Below are positions 1-7,652 of a stretch of 15,988 bases of DNA, in pieces. Source of the DNA: a gamma proteobacterium symbiont of Bathyaustriella thionipta (GTDB lineage Bacteria > Pseudomonadota > Gammaproteobacteria > Chromatiales > Chromatiaceae); contig JAHXHF010000129.1 in the NCBI GenBank assembly GCA_025656895.1, positions 1 to 15,988 on the forward strand, in the 5' to 3' direction. The position numbers and the translations under genes were made by a program. Each line of letters starts with the position of its first letter. Positions within the stretch are counted from its first letter, which is position 1. The notes beneath the pieces are model-generated. The model made no database searches. It saw only the letters and a list, made by a program, of their open reading frames with translations, and was not told where the DNA came from.

Positions 1-86
1 TGGCCAAAAATGCAGGCAATTGACTGAATTCGACGGCGGGCGGGGTCATAGCCCCTCGAAAATAGCGAGTTTTCTGCCGGACACTA
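1..86 (-). mobile_element. End of an insertion sequence (left copy), truncated by the window edge
   Basis: These 86 bases are an exact reverse complement of the last 86 bases of the window, and the match stops abruptly at base 86/87. Read on the minus strand, the inner edge begins TAGTGTCCGGCAG. Then come a CTCG/CGAG hairpin (55-58 with 66-69), a GAGGGG ribosome site and an ATG at 49. The open frame from that ATG runs off the window as MTPPAVEFSQLPAFLA. A sharp inner border, an outward ORF close to it and a second copy elsewhere are what an IS end looks like. I infer a transposase but cannot name the family from 16 residues. The alternative is a MITE-like repeat or an assembler overlap of one repeat k-mer. 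Confidence 0.6.
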
Positions 87-109
87 CTTATCGAAAGGAT
101 GATGAAACC

Positions 110-892
110 ATGATTGATATGCAAAGCCTGACCGCATTGGCCCGCAAAGCCGGCGATGCCATTATGAAAGTTTACGACACTGATTTTTCGGTGAGCGAAA
201 AGTCGGATCACTCACCATTGACCGAGGCCGACATGGCCGCTCACCACATCATCTGCGACACCTTGGCCGAATTAACCCCGGACATCCCGGTATTATCGGA
301 AGAATCGGCCAGCATCCCTTTCAGTGAGCGCCAGCAATGGCAACGTTACTGGCTGATCGACCCGCTGGATGGCACGCGTGAATTCGTGAAACGTAACGGT
401 GAATTCACGGTCAATATCGCACTGATCGACCATCATCAATCAGTGCTGGGGGTCATCTACGCGCCGGTCAAGAACTGGATGTACTATGCCAGTCGCGGTA
501 ACGGTGCCTTCAAACAAACCGGCGGACATGATCCGGTCGCTATTCACGTGACCGAAAAGGCCAAAACCCCTATGCGAATTGCCGGCAGCCGTTCCCATGC
601 CGGTGAAAGCCTGCTGGCTTTTCTGAAAAAGGTCGGTGAGCATGAATTACTGCCTATGGGCAGCTCATTGAAATCCTGTCTGGTAGCGGAAGGCGTGGCC
701 GATCTTTACGTTCGCCTGGGCCCCACTTCCGAATGGGATACCGGTGCGGCACAGTGCATTGTGGAAGAAGCGGGAGGACGGCTGACACAAACCGATCTGC
801 AACAACTGCAATACAACACCAAAGATTCTTTGCTGAATCCTCACTTTCTGGTATTCGGCGATCACTCCATAGACTGGAAATCTTTTCTGTAA
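110..892 (+). CDS. cysQ: 3'(2'),5'-bisphosphate nucleotidase CysQ
   Basis: This is an inositol-monophosphatase-fold phosphatase of 260 aa, close to the 246 aa of E. coli CysQ. CysQ hydrolyses 3'-phosphoadenosine 5'-phosphate to AMP, removing the inhibitory by-product of PAPS-dependent sulfate assimilation. The Mg-binding motifs are all present: SPLTEAD (residues 35-41), LSEE (62-65), IDPLDGT (83-89) and SEWDTGAAQ (207-215). I chose ATG 110 because AAGGA at 95-99 lies about 10 bases upstream and the protein then begins like family members. An in-frame TTG at 20 would run through the repeat and is rejected. The start is only 23 bases from the inferred IS end, so the native promoter is probably displaced and transcription may come from the element. 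No sulfate-assimilation genes lie beside it. Confidence 0.93.
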   Translation: MIDMQSLTALARKAGDAIMKVYDTDFSVSEKSDHSPLTEADMAAHHIICDTLAELTPDIPVLSEESASIPFSERQQWQRYWLIDPLDGTREFVKRNGEFTVNIALIDHHQSVLGVIYAPVKNWMYYASRGNGAFKQTGGHDPVAIHVTEKAKTPMRIAGSRSHAGESLLAFLKKVGEHELLPMGSSLKSCLVAEGVADLYVRLGPTSEWDTGAAQCIVEEAGGRLTQTDLQQLQYNTKDSLLNPHFLVFGDHSIDWKSFL

Positions 893-910
893 GCGTGTAC
901 AAACAACCGC

Positions 911-1951
911 ATGATCATCAAAAGATTACTCATACTGTGGCTGCTGGCGGCTTTTTCCGTAGCGGCTTATGCGCAGACGATTGATCCGGATTTCCCTGTT
1001 TTTGATGATCAGCCTTTGCCGTCAGACGGACTGGTAAAATATCCCGACTGGTTTAATCAAAGTTTTTATGATTTACCGGAAGACATGCAGACAGCGTTAC
1101 AGGCCCACAAAAAAGGCCTGATTGTGTATTTCGGCCAGCAACGTTGCGCCTACTGCAAAATGCTGATGGATGTTAATTTCACCATGCCGGATATTGTCGA
1201 ATACACCCGCCGTCATTTCGATATTACACCCATCGATATCTGGGGTATTGATGAAGTCACCGACCTGCAGGGCAAGCAACTCAGCGAACGCGAATATGCC
1301 ATTCGTGAAAACACCAACTTCACACCCTCTTTGATTTTTTATGATGCACAGGGCCGGATAGCCCTGCGCCTGCGCGGCTACTATCCACCCTACCAATTCA
1401 GAGCCGCGCTGGAATATGTGGCGGATGATCATTATAAAAAAGAAAGCTTCCGCGATTATCTGCAGCTGGGTGATGGCGCCAGTGTGTTTGAAGCCGGTGA
1501 CCTGAATGAAGAAGATTTCTTTCAAAAACCGCCTTACGCGCTGGATCGAAGCAAAAGATCGGCACAAAGGCCCCTGGTGGTCTTTTTTGAGCAGGGCGAC
1601 TGCCATGCCTGTGATGTACTGCATTCACTGCCGTTGCAAAAGCCGGCCATCCATCAGTTATTCAGCCAGTTTGATAGTGTGCAGCTTGATCGCAACGCGA
1701 ATACACCGGTGTTAACGCCCGCCGGCAAAGCTACTAACGCCCGCCAATGGGCAAATGATCTGGATATTTTCTACACCCCGACGCTGGTTTTTTTTGATGA
1801 GCAGGGCAAAGAAATTTTACGCGTTGATTCAGTAGTACATTTTTTTCGCTTGCGTAATGTACTGAACTACATCGTCAACAAAGGCTATCTGGTCGAACCC
1901 AATTATCAACTCTGGCGCAGCTCCCAACAGGCCGCCGAACCAACCCCCTGA
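911..1951 (+). CDS. Secreted protein with two thioredoxin-like domains
   Basis: This 346-aa protein has a clear Sec signal peptide (charged MIIKR, then a hydrophobic core, probable cleavage after AYA at residue 21), so it acts outside the cytoplasm. Two thioredoxin-fold units follow. The first has CAYC at 79-82 in the context YFGQQRCAYCKML and a likely cis-proline at NFTPSL (139). The second has CHAC at 231-234 in FFEQGDCHACDVL and a cis-proline at FYTPTL (290). Both are CXXC redox centres, so a role in periplasmic thiol-disulfide exchange is inferred; the substrate is unknown. The gene starts 18 bases after cysQ with no good ribosome site, suggesting translation coupled to cysQ. Tandem DsbC/SoxW-like or DUF-type thioredoxins are alternatives for the exact family. 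Confidence 0.82.
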   Translation: MIIKRLLILWLLAAFSVAAYAQTIDPDFPVFDDQPLPSDGLVKYPDWFNQSFYDLPEDMQTALQAHKKGLIVYFGQQRCAYCKMLMDVNFTMPDIVEYTRRHFDITPIDIWGIDEVTDLQGKQLSEREYAIRENTNFTPSLIFYDAQGRIALRLRGYYPPYQFRAALEYVADDHYKKESFRDYLQLGDGASVFEAGDLNEEDFFQKPPYALDRSKRSAQRPLVVFFEQGDCHACDVLHSLPLQKPAIHQLFSQFDSVQLDRNANTPVLTPAGKATNARQWANDLDIFYTPTLVFFDEQGKEILRVDSVVHFFRLRNVLNYIVNKGYLVEPNYQLWRSSQQAAEPTP

Positions 1952-1972
1952 GCGCACAGGATATAAATCGGG

Positions 1973-1978
1973 TATACT
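1973..1978 (+). promoter_or_regulatory. Possible -10 box upstream of the small secreted protein gene
   Basis: TATACT lies 28 bases before the ATG at 2006 in the 54-base gap after the thioredoxin gene and matches TATAAT at five of six positions. No convincing -35 box is seen 16-18 bases upstream, so this is a weak call. Confidence 0.25.
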
Positions 1979-2005
1979 TCGGCCTGATTTGAAAAACACA
2001 TTCTC

Positions 2006-2449
2006 ATGAAACCACTTCTTTTTGGCATTCTGTTACTGGCGGCTTACCTGCCGGCATCCGCCGCAACGCTGGACGGAAAACAGGCTTTGGTCTGCTCTGC
2101 TTCTACCACCATAGAATGCCTGCTGGACATGGACTGCAGCCGCATCAGCAACGAAAGTATTGATGCACCCGCCCTGTTCCGCATTGATTTCAACAAAAAA
2201 ACGGTTTCCTCCATGATGGTTGGCCACAAGGCCCGCCCGCCCGGTCGCTTTGACAGCTTCCATATTATTGAAGGCAAACTGTTTATACAGGGCCACTCGG
2301 ACAGTATTCAGGATGTACGAGATGCCCTTGCCTGGAGCCTGTCTATTTCTCAATACTCGGCTAAAATGGTACTCAGCGCAGCCGCTGAAGAAGCAGCTTA
2401 TGTCATTTTTGGAAGCTGCTCGCCACTATCAACCTCTACGGAAAACTGA
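2006..2449 (+). CDS. Small secreted protein of unknown function
   Basis: I do not recognise this 147-aa protein. It begins with a typical signal peptide (MKPLLFGILLLAAYLPASA, cleavage before ATLDG at about residue 20). The mature part has four cysteines (30, 38, 44, 138), compatible with two disulfides. It alternates short hydrophobic strands (ALFRIDF, HIIEGKLFI, AWSLSI, AKMVLS, AAYVIFGSC), which suggests a small beta-barrel or sandwich in the periplasm. It ends three bases before the MlaC-like gene, so the two are almost certainly co-transcribed. A cysteine-containing periplasmic protein just after a tandem thioredoxin could be its client, but that is only inference from position. Confidence 0.75.
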   Translation: MKPLLFGILLLAAYLPASAATLDGKQALVCSASTTIECLLDMDCSRISNESIDAPALFRIDFNKKTVSSMMVGHKARPPGRFDSFHIIEGKLFIQGHSDSIQDVRDALAWSLSISQYSAKMVLSAAAEEAAYVIFGSCSPLSTSTEN

Positions 2450-2452
2450 TTT

Positions 2453-3073
2453 ATGCTCAAATTTTCACGCTTATTGCTTATCTTGCTGGGGCTGCTGTGC
2501 AGCAGCGCCGCCTGGTCTCAGGTTACTCCGCCGGCCGAAGCCATGCGCCAGGGTGTCAGCAATGTACTGAATATGCTGCAAGACAATCGCTTAAGCGTCG
2601 AGCAACGCCGCCAGCAACTGAGAGCCATTATTGCCAAACGCTTTGATTTCAACGAAATGAGCCAACGCATCATGGCGCAACACTGGAAAACTTTCAGTGC
2701 CGAACAGAAAAGCCAGTTTATTGAAGGCTTCACCAACAGACTGGAACAGCTCTATTTTGATGCCATCAACAGCTATAACGGTGAAACGGTTCTGGTCGGT
2801 GGCGAACGCATACGCGGTGTGCTGGATGCGACCGTGCTGGTTACTATACAACGACAGAATAATGCTGGCGATATTCCCTTGCTGTTCAAACTGCATCGCC
2901 CATCCAATATTGCTGAGTGGAAAATATACGATGCCAATGTAGAAGGCATCAGCCTGGTGCGTCATTATCGTGAACGCTACGGCGCCATTGCGGCCCGTGC
3001 CGGTGCCGAAGGTGTTCTGCAGGCACTCAGTGAAACCTCGAAAGCCCCCCAAACAAGCGCCCAACAAGGTTAA
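2453..3073 (+). CDS. MlaC/Ttg2D-family periplasmic phospholipid-binding protein
   Basis: This 206-aa protein is near the 211 aa of E. coli MlaC. It has a signal peptide (hydrophobic core through residue 20, cleavage near AWS-QV) and the family layout: a helical N-terminal part ending in the RFDFNEMSQRIMAQHW segment, then FSAEQKSQFIEGFTNRL, then strands with VLVTIQRQ and the WKIYDANVEGISLVRHYRERY block. MlaC carries glycerophospholipids across the periplasm between the outer membrane and the MlaFEDB ABC complex. None of mlaF, mlaE, mlaD or mlaB is nearby, so here it is an orphan or a paralogue such as the HpnM-like branch. That is why no gene symbol is assigned. The C-terminal tail (SKAPQTSAQQG) looks disordered. 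Confidence 0.85.
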   Translation: MLKFSRLLLILLGLLCSSAAWSQVTPPAEAMRQGVSNVLNMLQDNRLSVEQRRQQLRAIIAKRFDFNEMSQRIMAQHWKTFSAEQKSQFIEGFTNRLEQLYFDAINSYNGETVLVGGERIRGVLDATVLVTIQRQNNAGDIPLLFKLHRPSNIAEWKIYDANVEGISLVRHYRERYGAIAARAGAEGVLQALSETSKAPQTSAQQG

Positions 3074-3124
3074 TCCAGCCCTGTTATTTTTGGCTCCACT
3101 TTTTCCCGACAGGTCCTCATTTCT

Positions 3125-4279
3125 GTGAAAAATGCTGTTCGCATCCTGCTTGCGCCGGATTCATTCAAAGGTAGTTTAAGTGCTTCCCGCATCTGCGAGT
3201 CAGGTACAAAAATCCTGCAACAACAACTGCCCGATGCCAGTATTCTGGCTACACCCATGGCCGATGGCGGTGAAGGTACGCTGGATGCTTTATTGGCCGG
3301 CAGCGAAGGTGAAAAAATCCAGTTGCGTGTCAGCGGCCCAATGGGGAATCGACTGCGGGCGCACTATGCGCGTATGGCCGATGGTGAAACAGCGGTTATT
3401 GAAATGGCGCAAGCCTCTGGCCTGCCGCTGGTGGTTAAATCCAAGCGCAACCCGTCCATAGCCTGCAGCCACGGCACCGGCGAACTTATTGCCGATGCAC
3501 TGGATAAGGGAGCCCGCCGTATTATTGTCGGTATTGGCGGCTCTGCCAGTAATGACGGAGGCTGCGGCGCACTGCATGCGCTGGGAGTTAAATTTCTGGA
3601 TGCGGATGGACAGGAGTTCCACCCCAATGGCAAAACCCTGCATAAAATACAGGCCATAGACAACCGTCAACTGCACGCGGGCGTTGCTGAAAGCGAATTT
3701 GTTCTGGCTTGTGATGTTAACAACCCCCTGCTCGGCGAACAGGGTGCAACTCAGGTTTATGCCGGGCAAAAAGGCGCAGACAGCAAAATGCTGGAAAGCC
3801 TGGAAAAAGGTATGCAGCATTATGCCGAAAAGGTAGCGCAGTTTTGCAAACAGGATAATAGCCAACAGGCGGGTACAGGTGCCGGTGGTGGCCTGGCGTT
3901 TGGCCTGCTGAATTTCTGTAATGCCCGTCTGCACAATGGCTTTGACCTGATCGCACAGGCCAGCGGCCTGTTGCATCATATAGAGAAGAACAAGCCGGAT
4001 CTGATCATCAGCGGTGAAGGTGAACTGGATGAACAAAGCCTGAACGGTAAACTGGTCGGGCGCATTGCCGCACTGGCAAAATCACAGAAAATTCCACTGC
4101 TTGTGCTAAGCGGCAATATAGCACTCTCGCAAGAGCAAATGGCCAGTGCCGGTATCAGCAGTGCCCGCAGCATTGTTTCAGGCCCCATGCCGGTCAGTCG
4201 AGCCGTTAAGAACGCAGAACCTTTACTGTGTGACTGCCTGCAGGACATTGGCCGCTGGCTGGCCGCCTGGCACGGATAA
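3125..4279 (+). CDS. Glycerate 2-kinase, GarK/GlxK family
   Basis: At 384 aa the length equals the family norm (about 380). It phosphorylates D-glycerate to 2-phosphoglycerate, feeding glycerate from glyoxylate or serine-type metabolism into lower glycolysis in the cytoplasm. Visible motifs are APDSFKGS (10-17), ADGGEGT (46-52), IGGSASNDGG (137-146), the glycine-rich GTGAGGGLAFG (250-260) and SGEGELDEQSLNGK (296-309). The start must be GTG at 3125, because the nearby ATG at 3132 is out of frame. The ribosome site is poor. It begins 51 bases after mlaC in the same direction and may be the last gene of that unit. It converges on uup with 10 bases between stop codons. Whether the gene is garK- or glxK-like cannot be decided here. 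Confidence 0.92.
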   Translation: MKNAVRILLAPDSFKGSLSASRICESGTKILQQQLPDASILATPMADGGEGTLDALLAGSEGEKIQLRVSGPMGNRLRAHYARMADGETAVIEMAQASGLPLVVKSKRNPSIACSHGTGELIADALDKGARRIIVGIGGSASNDGGCGALHALGVKFLDADGQEFHPNGKTLHKIQAIDNRQLHAGVAESEFVLACDVNNPLLGEQGATQVYAGQKGADSKMLESLEKGMQHYAEKVAQFCKQDNSQQAGTGAGGGLAFGLLNFCNARLHNGFDLIAQASGLLHHIEKNKPDLIISGEGELDEQSLNGKLVGRIAALAKSQKIPLLVLSGNIALSQEQMASAGISSARSIVSGPMPVSRAVKNAEPLLCDCLQDIGRWLAAWHG

Positions 4280-4297
4280 AAACCTTGCGTTACAAGG
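4278..4297 (-). terminator. Compact terminator for the uup operon
   Basis: On the minus strand CCTTG-TAACG-CAAGG is followed at once by TTTTT. The five-pair stem is short, but the T run is well placed. The uup stop codon lies in the loop and the T run overlaps the stop codon of the converging glycerate kinase gene. This is therefore a minimal terminator shared with coding ends. Confidence 0.4.
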
Positions 4298-6185
4298 AAT
4301 CTTCCAGCGCCTCCCATTGCTGGTATAAATCCTGTAATTCAATCTCCAGTTGCTGCAGACGCTGATTGTATTCAGTGACTCGTTGAGGGTGGTTTTTATA
4401 CACATCCGCATCACCCAGGGCCGCTTGCAGGCTGCTCTGTTCCGCTTCCAGTTTTTCAATATCAAGAGGCAGCTGCTCTAACAGAAGCTGCTGTTTATAG
4501 CTGGTTTTTTTGGGCTTTTTTACGGCAGCCGCTATACTGGCCGCTGTCTTTTGTGATGTTTTTTGAGTCGTTTTTTTATCATCAACAGCGATATTCAGTA
4601 ATGGCTCTATATCCTTCCAGTCACCCATTTGTGTGCTGATACGCCCATTTCCTTCAAACACCAGCCAATCGGTGACCACGGCATCCAGAAAAGCCCGGTC
4701 ATGGCTTACCAGCAACAAGGTACCCTGATAATCCATCAGCCTGTCTTCCAGCATCTCCAGGGTTTCCAGATCCAGGTCGTTGGTGGGTTCATCCAGTATC
4801 AACACATTGGAGGGGCGTGCAAACAGTCTGGCCAGTAACAAACGGGCTTTTTCTCCGCCGGACAGAGCGCTGACCGGCTGACGCGCCCGATTGGCACTGA
4901 ACAAAAAGTCCTGTAGATAGCTGATGACGTGGCGTTTACTGTTTTCCAGTTCAACAAAATCGCTGCCGTCAGCCACATTTTCGGCCACAGTAGCCTGCAG
5001 GTTTAATTGTGAACGTAACTGGTCAAACCAGATAGGCTGTAGACGTGTCCCTAGTTTCACCTGCCCGCTTTGCGGCTGTAATTCACCCAGCAGCAATTGA
5101 ATCAGGGTGGTTTTACCCACACCATTGGGGCCGACCAGACCCACCCGGTCGCCTTTTTGTAAAACCCATGAGAAATCCCTAGCAATAGGCTTGTCGCCCC
5201 AGGCGTAATTCAGGTTTTCCACTTGTGCGACCATTTTCCCTGAGGACTGCCCTGCCTGAATGGAGAAATCGGCCTGGCCCATTTTCTGGCGGCGATCCTT
5301 ATGTTGTTGACGCAGCGCTTTCAAGGCCCTGACACGCCCTTCATTACGTGTGCGACGCGCCTTGATACCCTGGCGAATCCAGACCTCTTCCTGAGCCAGT
5401 TTTTTATCCAGCCGCGCCTGTTCCAGAGATTCGGCGTTTTCTCTTTCCTCCTTGCGTCTGAGATAGTTTTTATAATCACCCGGCCAATCGCTTAACTGTC
5501 CACGATCCAGCTCGACAATACGATTGGCAACGGCCTGCAAAAACTGCCGGTCATGAGTAATCAGCATCAGGGTGACGCCGGAATCCAGCAGAAATTTTTC
5601 CAGCCAGCGCACCGAGGCTATGTCCAGATGATTGGTAGGTTCATCCAGCAGTAAAAACTGCGGACTGCTGAGCAATGCCCGCCCCAGCATGACACGCCGG
5701 CGGGCACCACCGGATAAATCATTAAAATTAGCCAGCCGCTCAAGCCCCAGGCGGCTAATGACACTTTCAGCATCTCTTTCCAGTTGCCAGCCGTTGACAT
5801 TTTCCAGATCATGCTGGGCACTACCCAGTTCATGCATCAACTCGTCACTGCTGTCTGTTTCCATCTGCTTCAATAATTGCAGATAATGCTGTACCGCTTG
5901 TGCCCGCTGCCCCGCGCCGGACAGCACCACCTGCAGTACGCTGCCGTCTATTTTTTCCGGCACATCCTGCACCAGTTTGGCAATGCGCAAATCAGTGCGC
6001 CGGTCAATGCTGCCGCTGTCCAGAGAAATTTCATCCCCGATAGCGGAAAGCAGGGTTGATTTGCCGCAACCATTGCGACCGATCAAAGCAATGCGGTCGC
6101 CTTCATTGATGGTCAGACTGGCTTTATCCAGCAGTGCTTCGGCACCATAGGCCAGACTGGCATCACGCAAGTTCAGTAAAGTCAT
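4290..6185 (-). CDS. uup: ABC-F ATPase Uup
   Basis: Uup is a soluble tandem ATPase of the ABC-F group, tied to ribosome function and to precise excision of transposons. At 631 aa it is close to the 635 aa of E. coli. The first ATPase has Walker A GRNGCGKST (36-44), signature LSGGA (157-161) and LLLDEPTNHLD (178-188). An Arg/Lys-rich linker (about 240-305) follows. The second ATPase has GPNGVGKTT (352-360), LSGGEKARLLLARL (441-454) and LILDEPTNDLD (462-472). The DEPTNDLD form and a C-terminal coiled-coil tail (about 565-631) separate Uup from EttA and YheS. Its ATG shares one base with the patatin stop (TAATG), so translation is probably coupled. Confidence 0.95.
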   Translation of the reverse strand: MTLLNLRDASLAYGAEALLDKASLTINEGDRIALIGRNGCGKSTLLSAIGDEISLDSGSIDRRTDLRIAKLVQDVPEKIDGSVLQVVLSGAGQRAQAVQHYLQLLKQMETDSSDELMHELGSAQHDLENVNGWQLERDAESVISRLGLERLANFNDLSGGARRRVMLGRALLSSPQFLLLDEPTNHLDIASVRWLEKFLLDSGVTLMLITHDRQFLQAVANRIVELDRGQLSDWPGDYKNYLRRKEERENAESLEQARLDKKLAQEEVWIRQGIKARRTRNEGRVRALKALRQQHKDRRQKMGQADFSIQAGQSSGKMVAQVENLNYAWGDKPIARDFSWVLQKGDRVGLVGPNGVGKTTLIQLLLGELQPQSGQVKLGTRLQPIWFDQLRSQLNLQATVAENVADGSDFVELENSKRHVISYLQDFLFSANRARQPVSALSGGEKARLLLARLFARPSNVLILDEPTNDLDLETLEMLEDRLMDYQGTLLLVSHDRAFLDAVVTDWLVFEGNGRISTQMGDWKDIEPLLNIAVDDKKTTQKTSQKTAASIAAAVKKPKKTSYKQQLLLEQLPLDIEKLEAEQSSLQAALGDADVYKNHPQRVTEYNQRLQQLEIELQDLYQQWEALEDSL

Positions 6186-7648
6186 TATTCAGCCTTGGAC
6201 AGCCCGCTGGATGGAATTTCAGCCTGGTCATCCAGCGGCCGGGCTTGTGCGTGCAGATCATGCAGCAGCCGCTGGTATTCTTTATTCTCGCGCATCAGGG
6301 TGGCCGCTGTTTCAATCAGCCAGTCGGCCTGATCCTTCTTCAGTGAAAAGCTGGTGGGTACCGTATTGAAGAAGTTGCGTTTTTTCTTTTGCAGACCTTG
6401 TGAATTGATTTCTATGAAATAGGACTCCACCGGATGCTCGGGGGTTGATACCTGCCCGGCCCATTCTTTCAGCCGTCGTTTCAGCAACTCATCGGTTTCC
6501 GTGTTATACAGGTGTAGCTGAATATCTGTCACCACCGACAGGGTATCGGCAATGGAAGGTGATTTTTTACTCTTGCCAATATCGGTCTCCGCGCTGGTAG
6601 AAGCATCTACCACAATAATCACGAAACGCTTGGGACGCTTATGCGGATAAAGCTGCTTTATGACATCTTTGGCTTCACCGGCAAAACCTACCGTGCGCAA
6701 TACCGTACGCAAGCCCAGGTTATCGGTAACACCACCATCAACCAGAGTCGCATAGGCCGGAGCATCTTTATCAAGATAGCGATTCATGGCATCAGCCGCC
6801 TGCATAAGACGTGAATTATCGGTACGTTTTGCCCTTTTTTCAGTCTCGCTCAACCAGGCCGGTTTTTTTGTATAACAGTCATGATAATTTTTCATCAGTA
6901 CCGGATCAAACAATACCGGAACCGCTGACGAAGCTGCCACCGCGCGGGATACCTTCAATGAGGAAAGATCGGAACAGAGCACGTCAAACTGCGGCTGAAA
7001 AAAAATAAACTGGCTACGGACCGCCAGGTCTGTCGCATTAATCAGGATGAAAGGCCGATCCACCACATGTTGCATATCGGCGAAAGTTTTTCCCCGAAAG
7101 ATGTATTTGTCGTAGTAATCAATAGCAACCTCGGTACGACTGACAACGGTAAACATACGTTGCACCATGCGCATGAAACCGAATACCAGATTACTCAGTT
7201 CCGACTGTACATCCTTGTACAGAAAAACCTGTTTGAAATCATCAAAAATCTGATCACCGAACAAGCCGTAATAGGCGGCTGTAAAACTACCGCCGGATAC
7301 CGAACTGATCTGATCCACCTCATCCAGCAAACGCATCTGTTTGCCATGATTCGGGAAGTGTGTCTCATTCAGTTCCTGTAATACACCATATGCCAGCGCG
7401 GCTGCCCGTGATCCGCCGCCCGAGAACGCCAGAAATATGGCCGTATCACCATTGGGACGGCTGCGGGCGTGGTTTGCCAGCGTATAGCCGGTGGCAGGGT
7501 GGGCATTTTCCGGTATGGATTGATTACCGATTTTGCCGACGCTGGCGCAGCCGCTTAACTGCAATGCGACCAGTATTACCCCCCAGAGGGCAAGATGTGC
7601 AAGGCAGGCAGCAAAGCTATGCTGCCTGCCCTTGAGTTCCGCAAGCAT
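6185..7648 (-). CDS. Patatin-like phospholipase, predicted lipoprotein
   Basis: This is a 487-aa serine lipid acyl hydrolase predicted to sit on a membrane. From ATG 7648 a long hydrophobic leader ends in the lipobox LSGC (Cys34). The patatin core follows: oxyanion loop FSGGGSR (75-81), nucleophile elbow SVSGGS with Ser118, an AASSAVPV segment (238-245) and the catalytic dyad Asp304 in VDGGVTDN. SGGS replaces the more common GTSAG. The start is uncertain. ATG 7648 lies 4 bases after the mscS stop, while ATG 7672 overlaps mscS and lengthens the leader, and neither has a good ribosome site. It lies between mscS and uup in one tight operon. A membrane-lipid hydrolase beside a tension-gated channel suggests an envelope role, which is inference. 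The substrate is unknown. Confidence 0.85.
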   Translation of the reverse strand: MLAELKGRQHSFAACLAHLALWGVILVALQLSGCASVGKIGNQSIPENAHPATGYTLANHARSRPNGDTAIFLAFSGGGSRAAALAYGVLQELNETHFPNHGKQMRLLDEVDQISSVSGGSFTAAYYGLFGDQIFDDFKQVFLYKDVQSELSNLVFGFMRMVQRMFTVVSRTEVAIDYYDKYIFRGKTFADMQHVVDRPFILINATDLAVRSQFIFFQPQFDVLCSDLSSLKVSRAVAASSAVPVLFDPVLMKNYHDCYTKKPAWLSETEKRAKRTDNSRLMQAADAMNRYLDKDAPAYATLVDGGVTDNLGLRTVLRTVGFAGEAKDVIKQLYPHKRPKRFVIIVVDASTSAETDIGKSKKSPSIADTLSVVTDIQLHLYNTETDELLKRRLKEWAGQVSTPEHPVESYFIEINSQGLQKKKRNFFNTVPTSFSLKKDQADWLIETAATLMRENKEYQRLLHDLHAQARPLDDQAEIPSSGLSKAE

Positions 7649-7652
7649 TGGA

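Noticed and set aside
20..109. N-terminal extension of cysQ from TTG 20
   Set aside because: It would be coded by the inverted repeat, has no family similarity, and ATG 110 has a proper ribosome site.
1097..1624. A 175-codon open frame on the minus strand inside the tandem-thioredoxin gene
   Set aside because: Antisense shadow of a protein with signal peptide and two CXXC domains; no ribosome site or motif.
3290..4036. A 248-codon open frame on the minus strand inside the glycerate kinase gene
   Set aside because: It lies fully antisense to a gene with clear family motifs and shows no domain features of its own.
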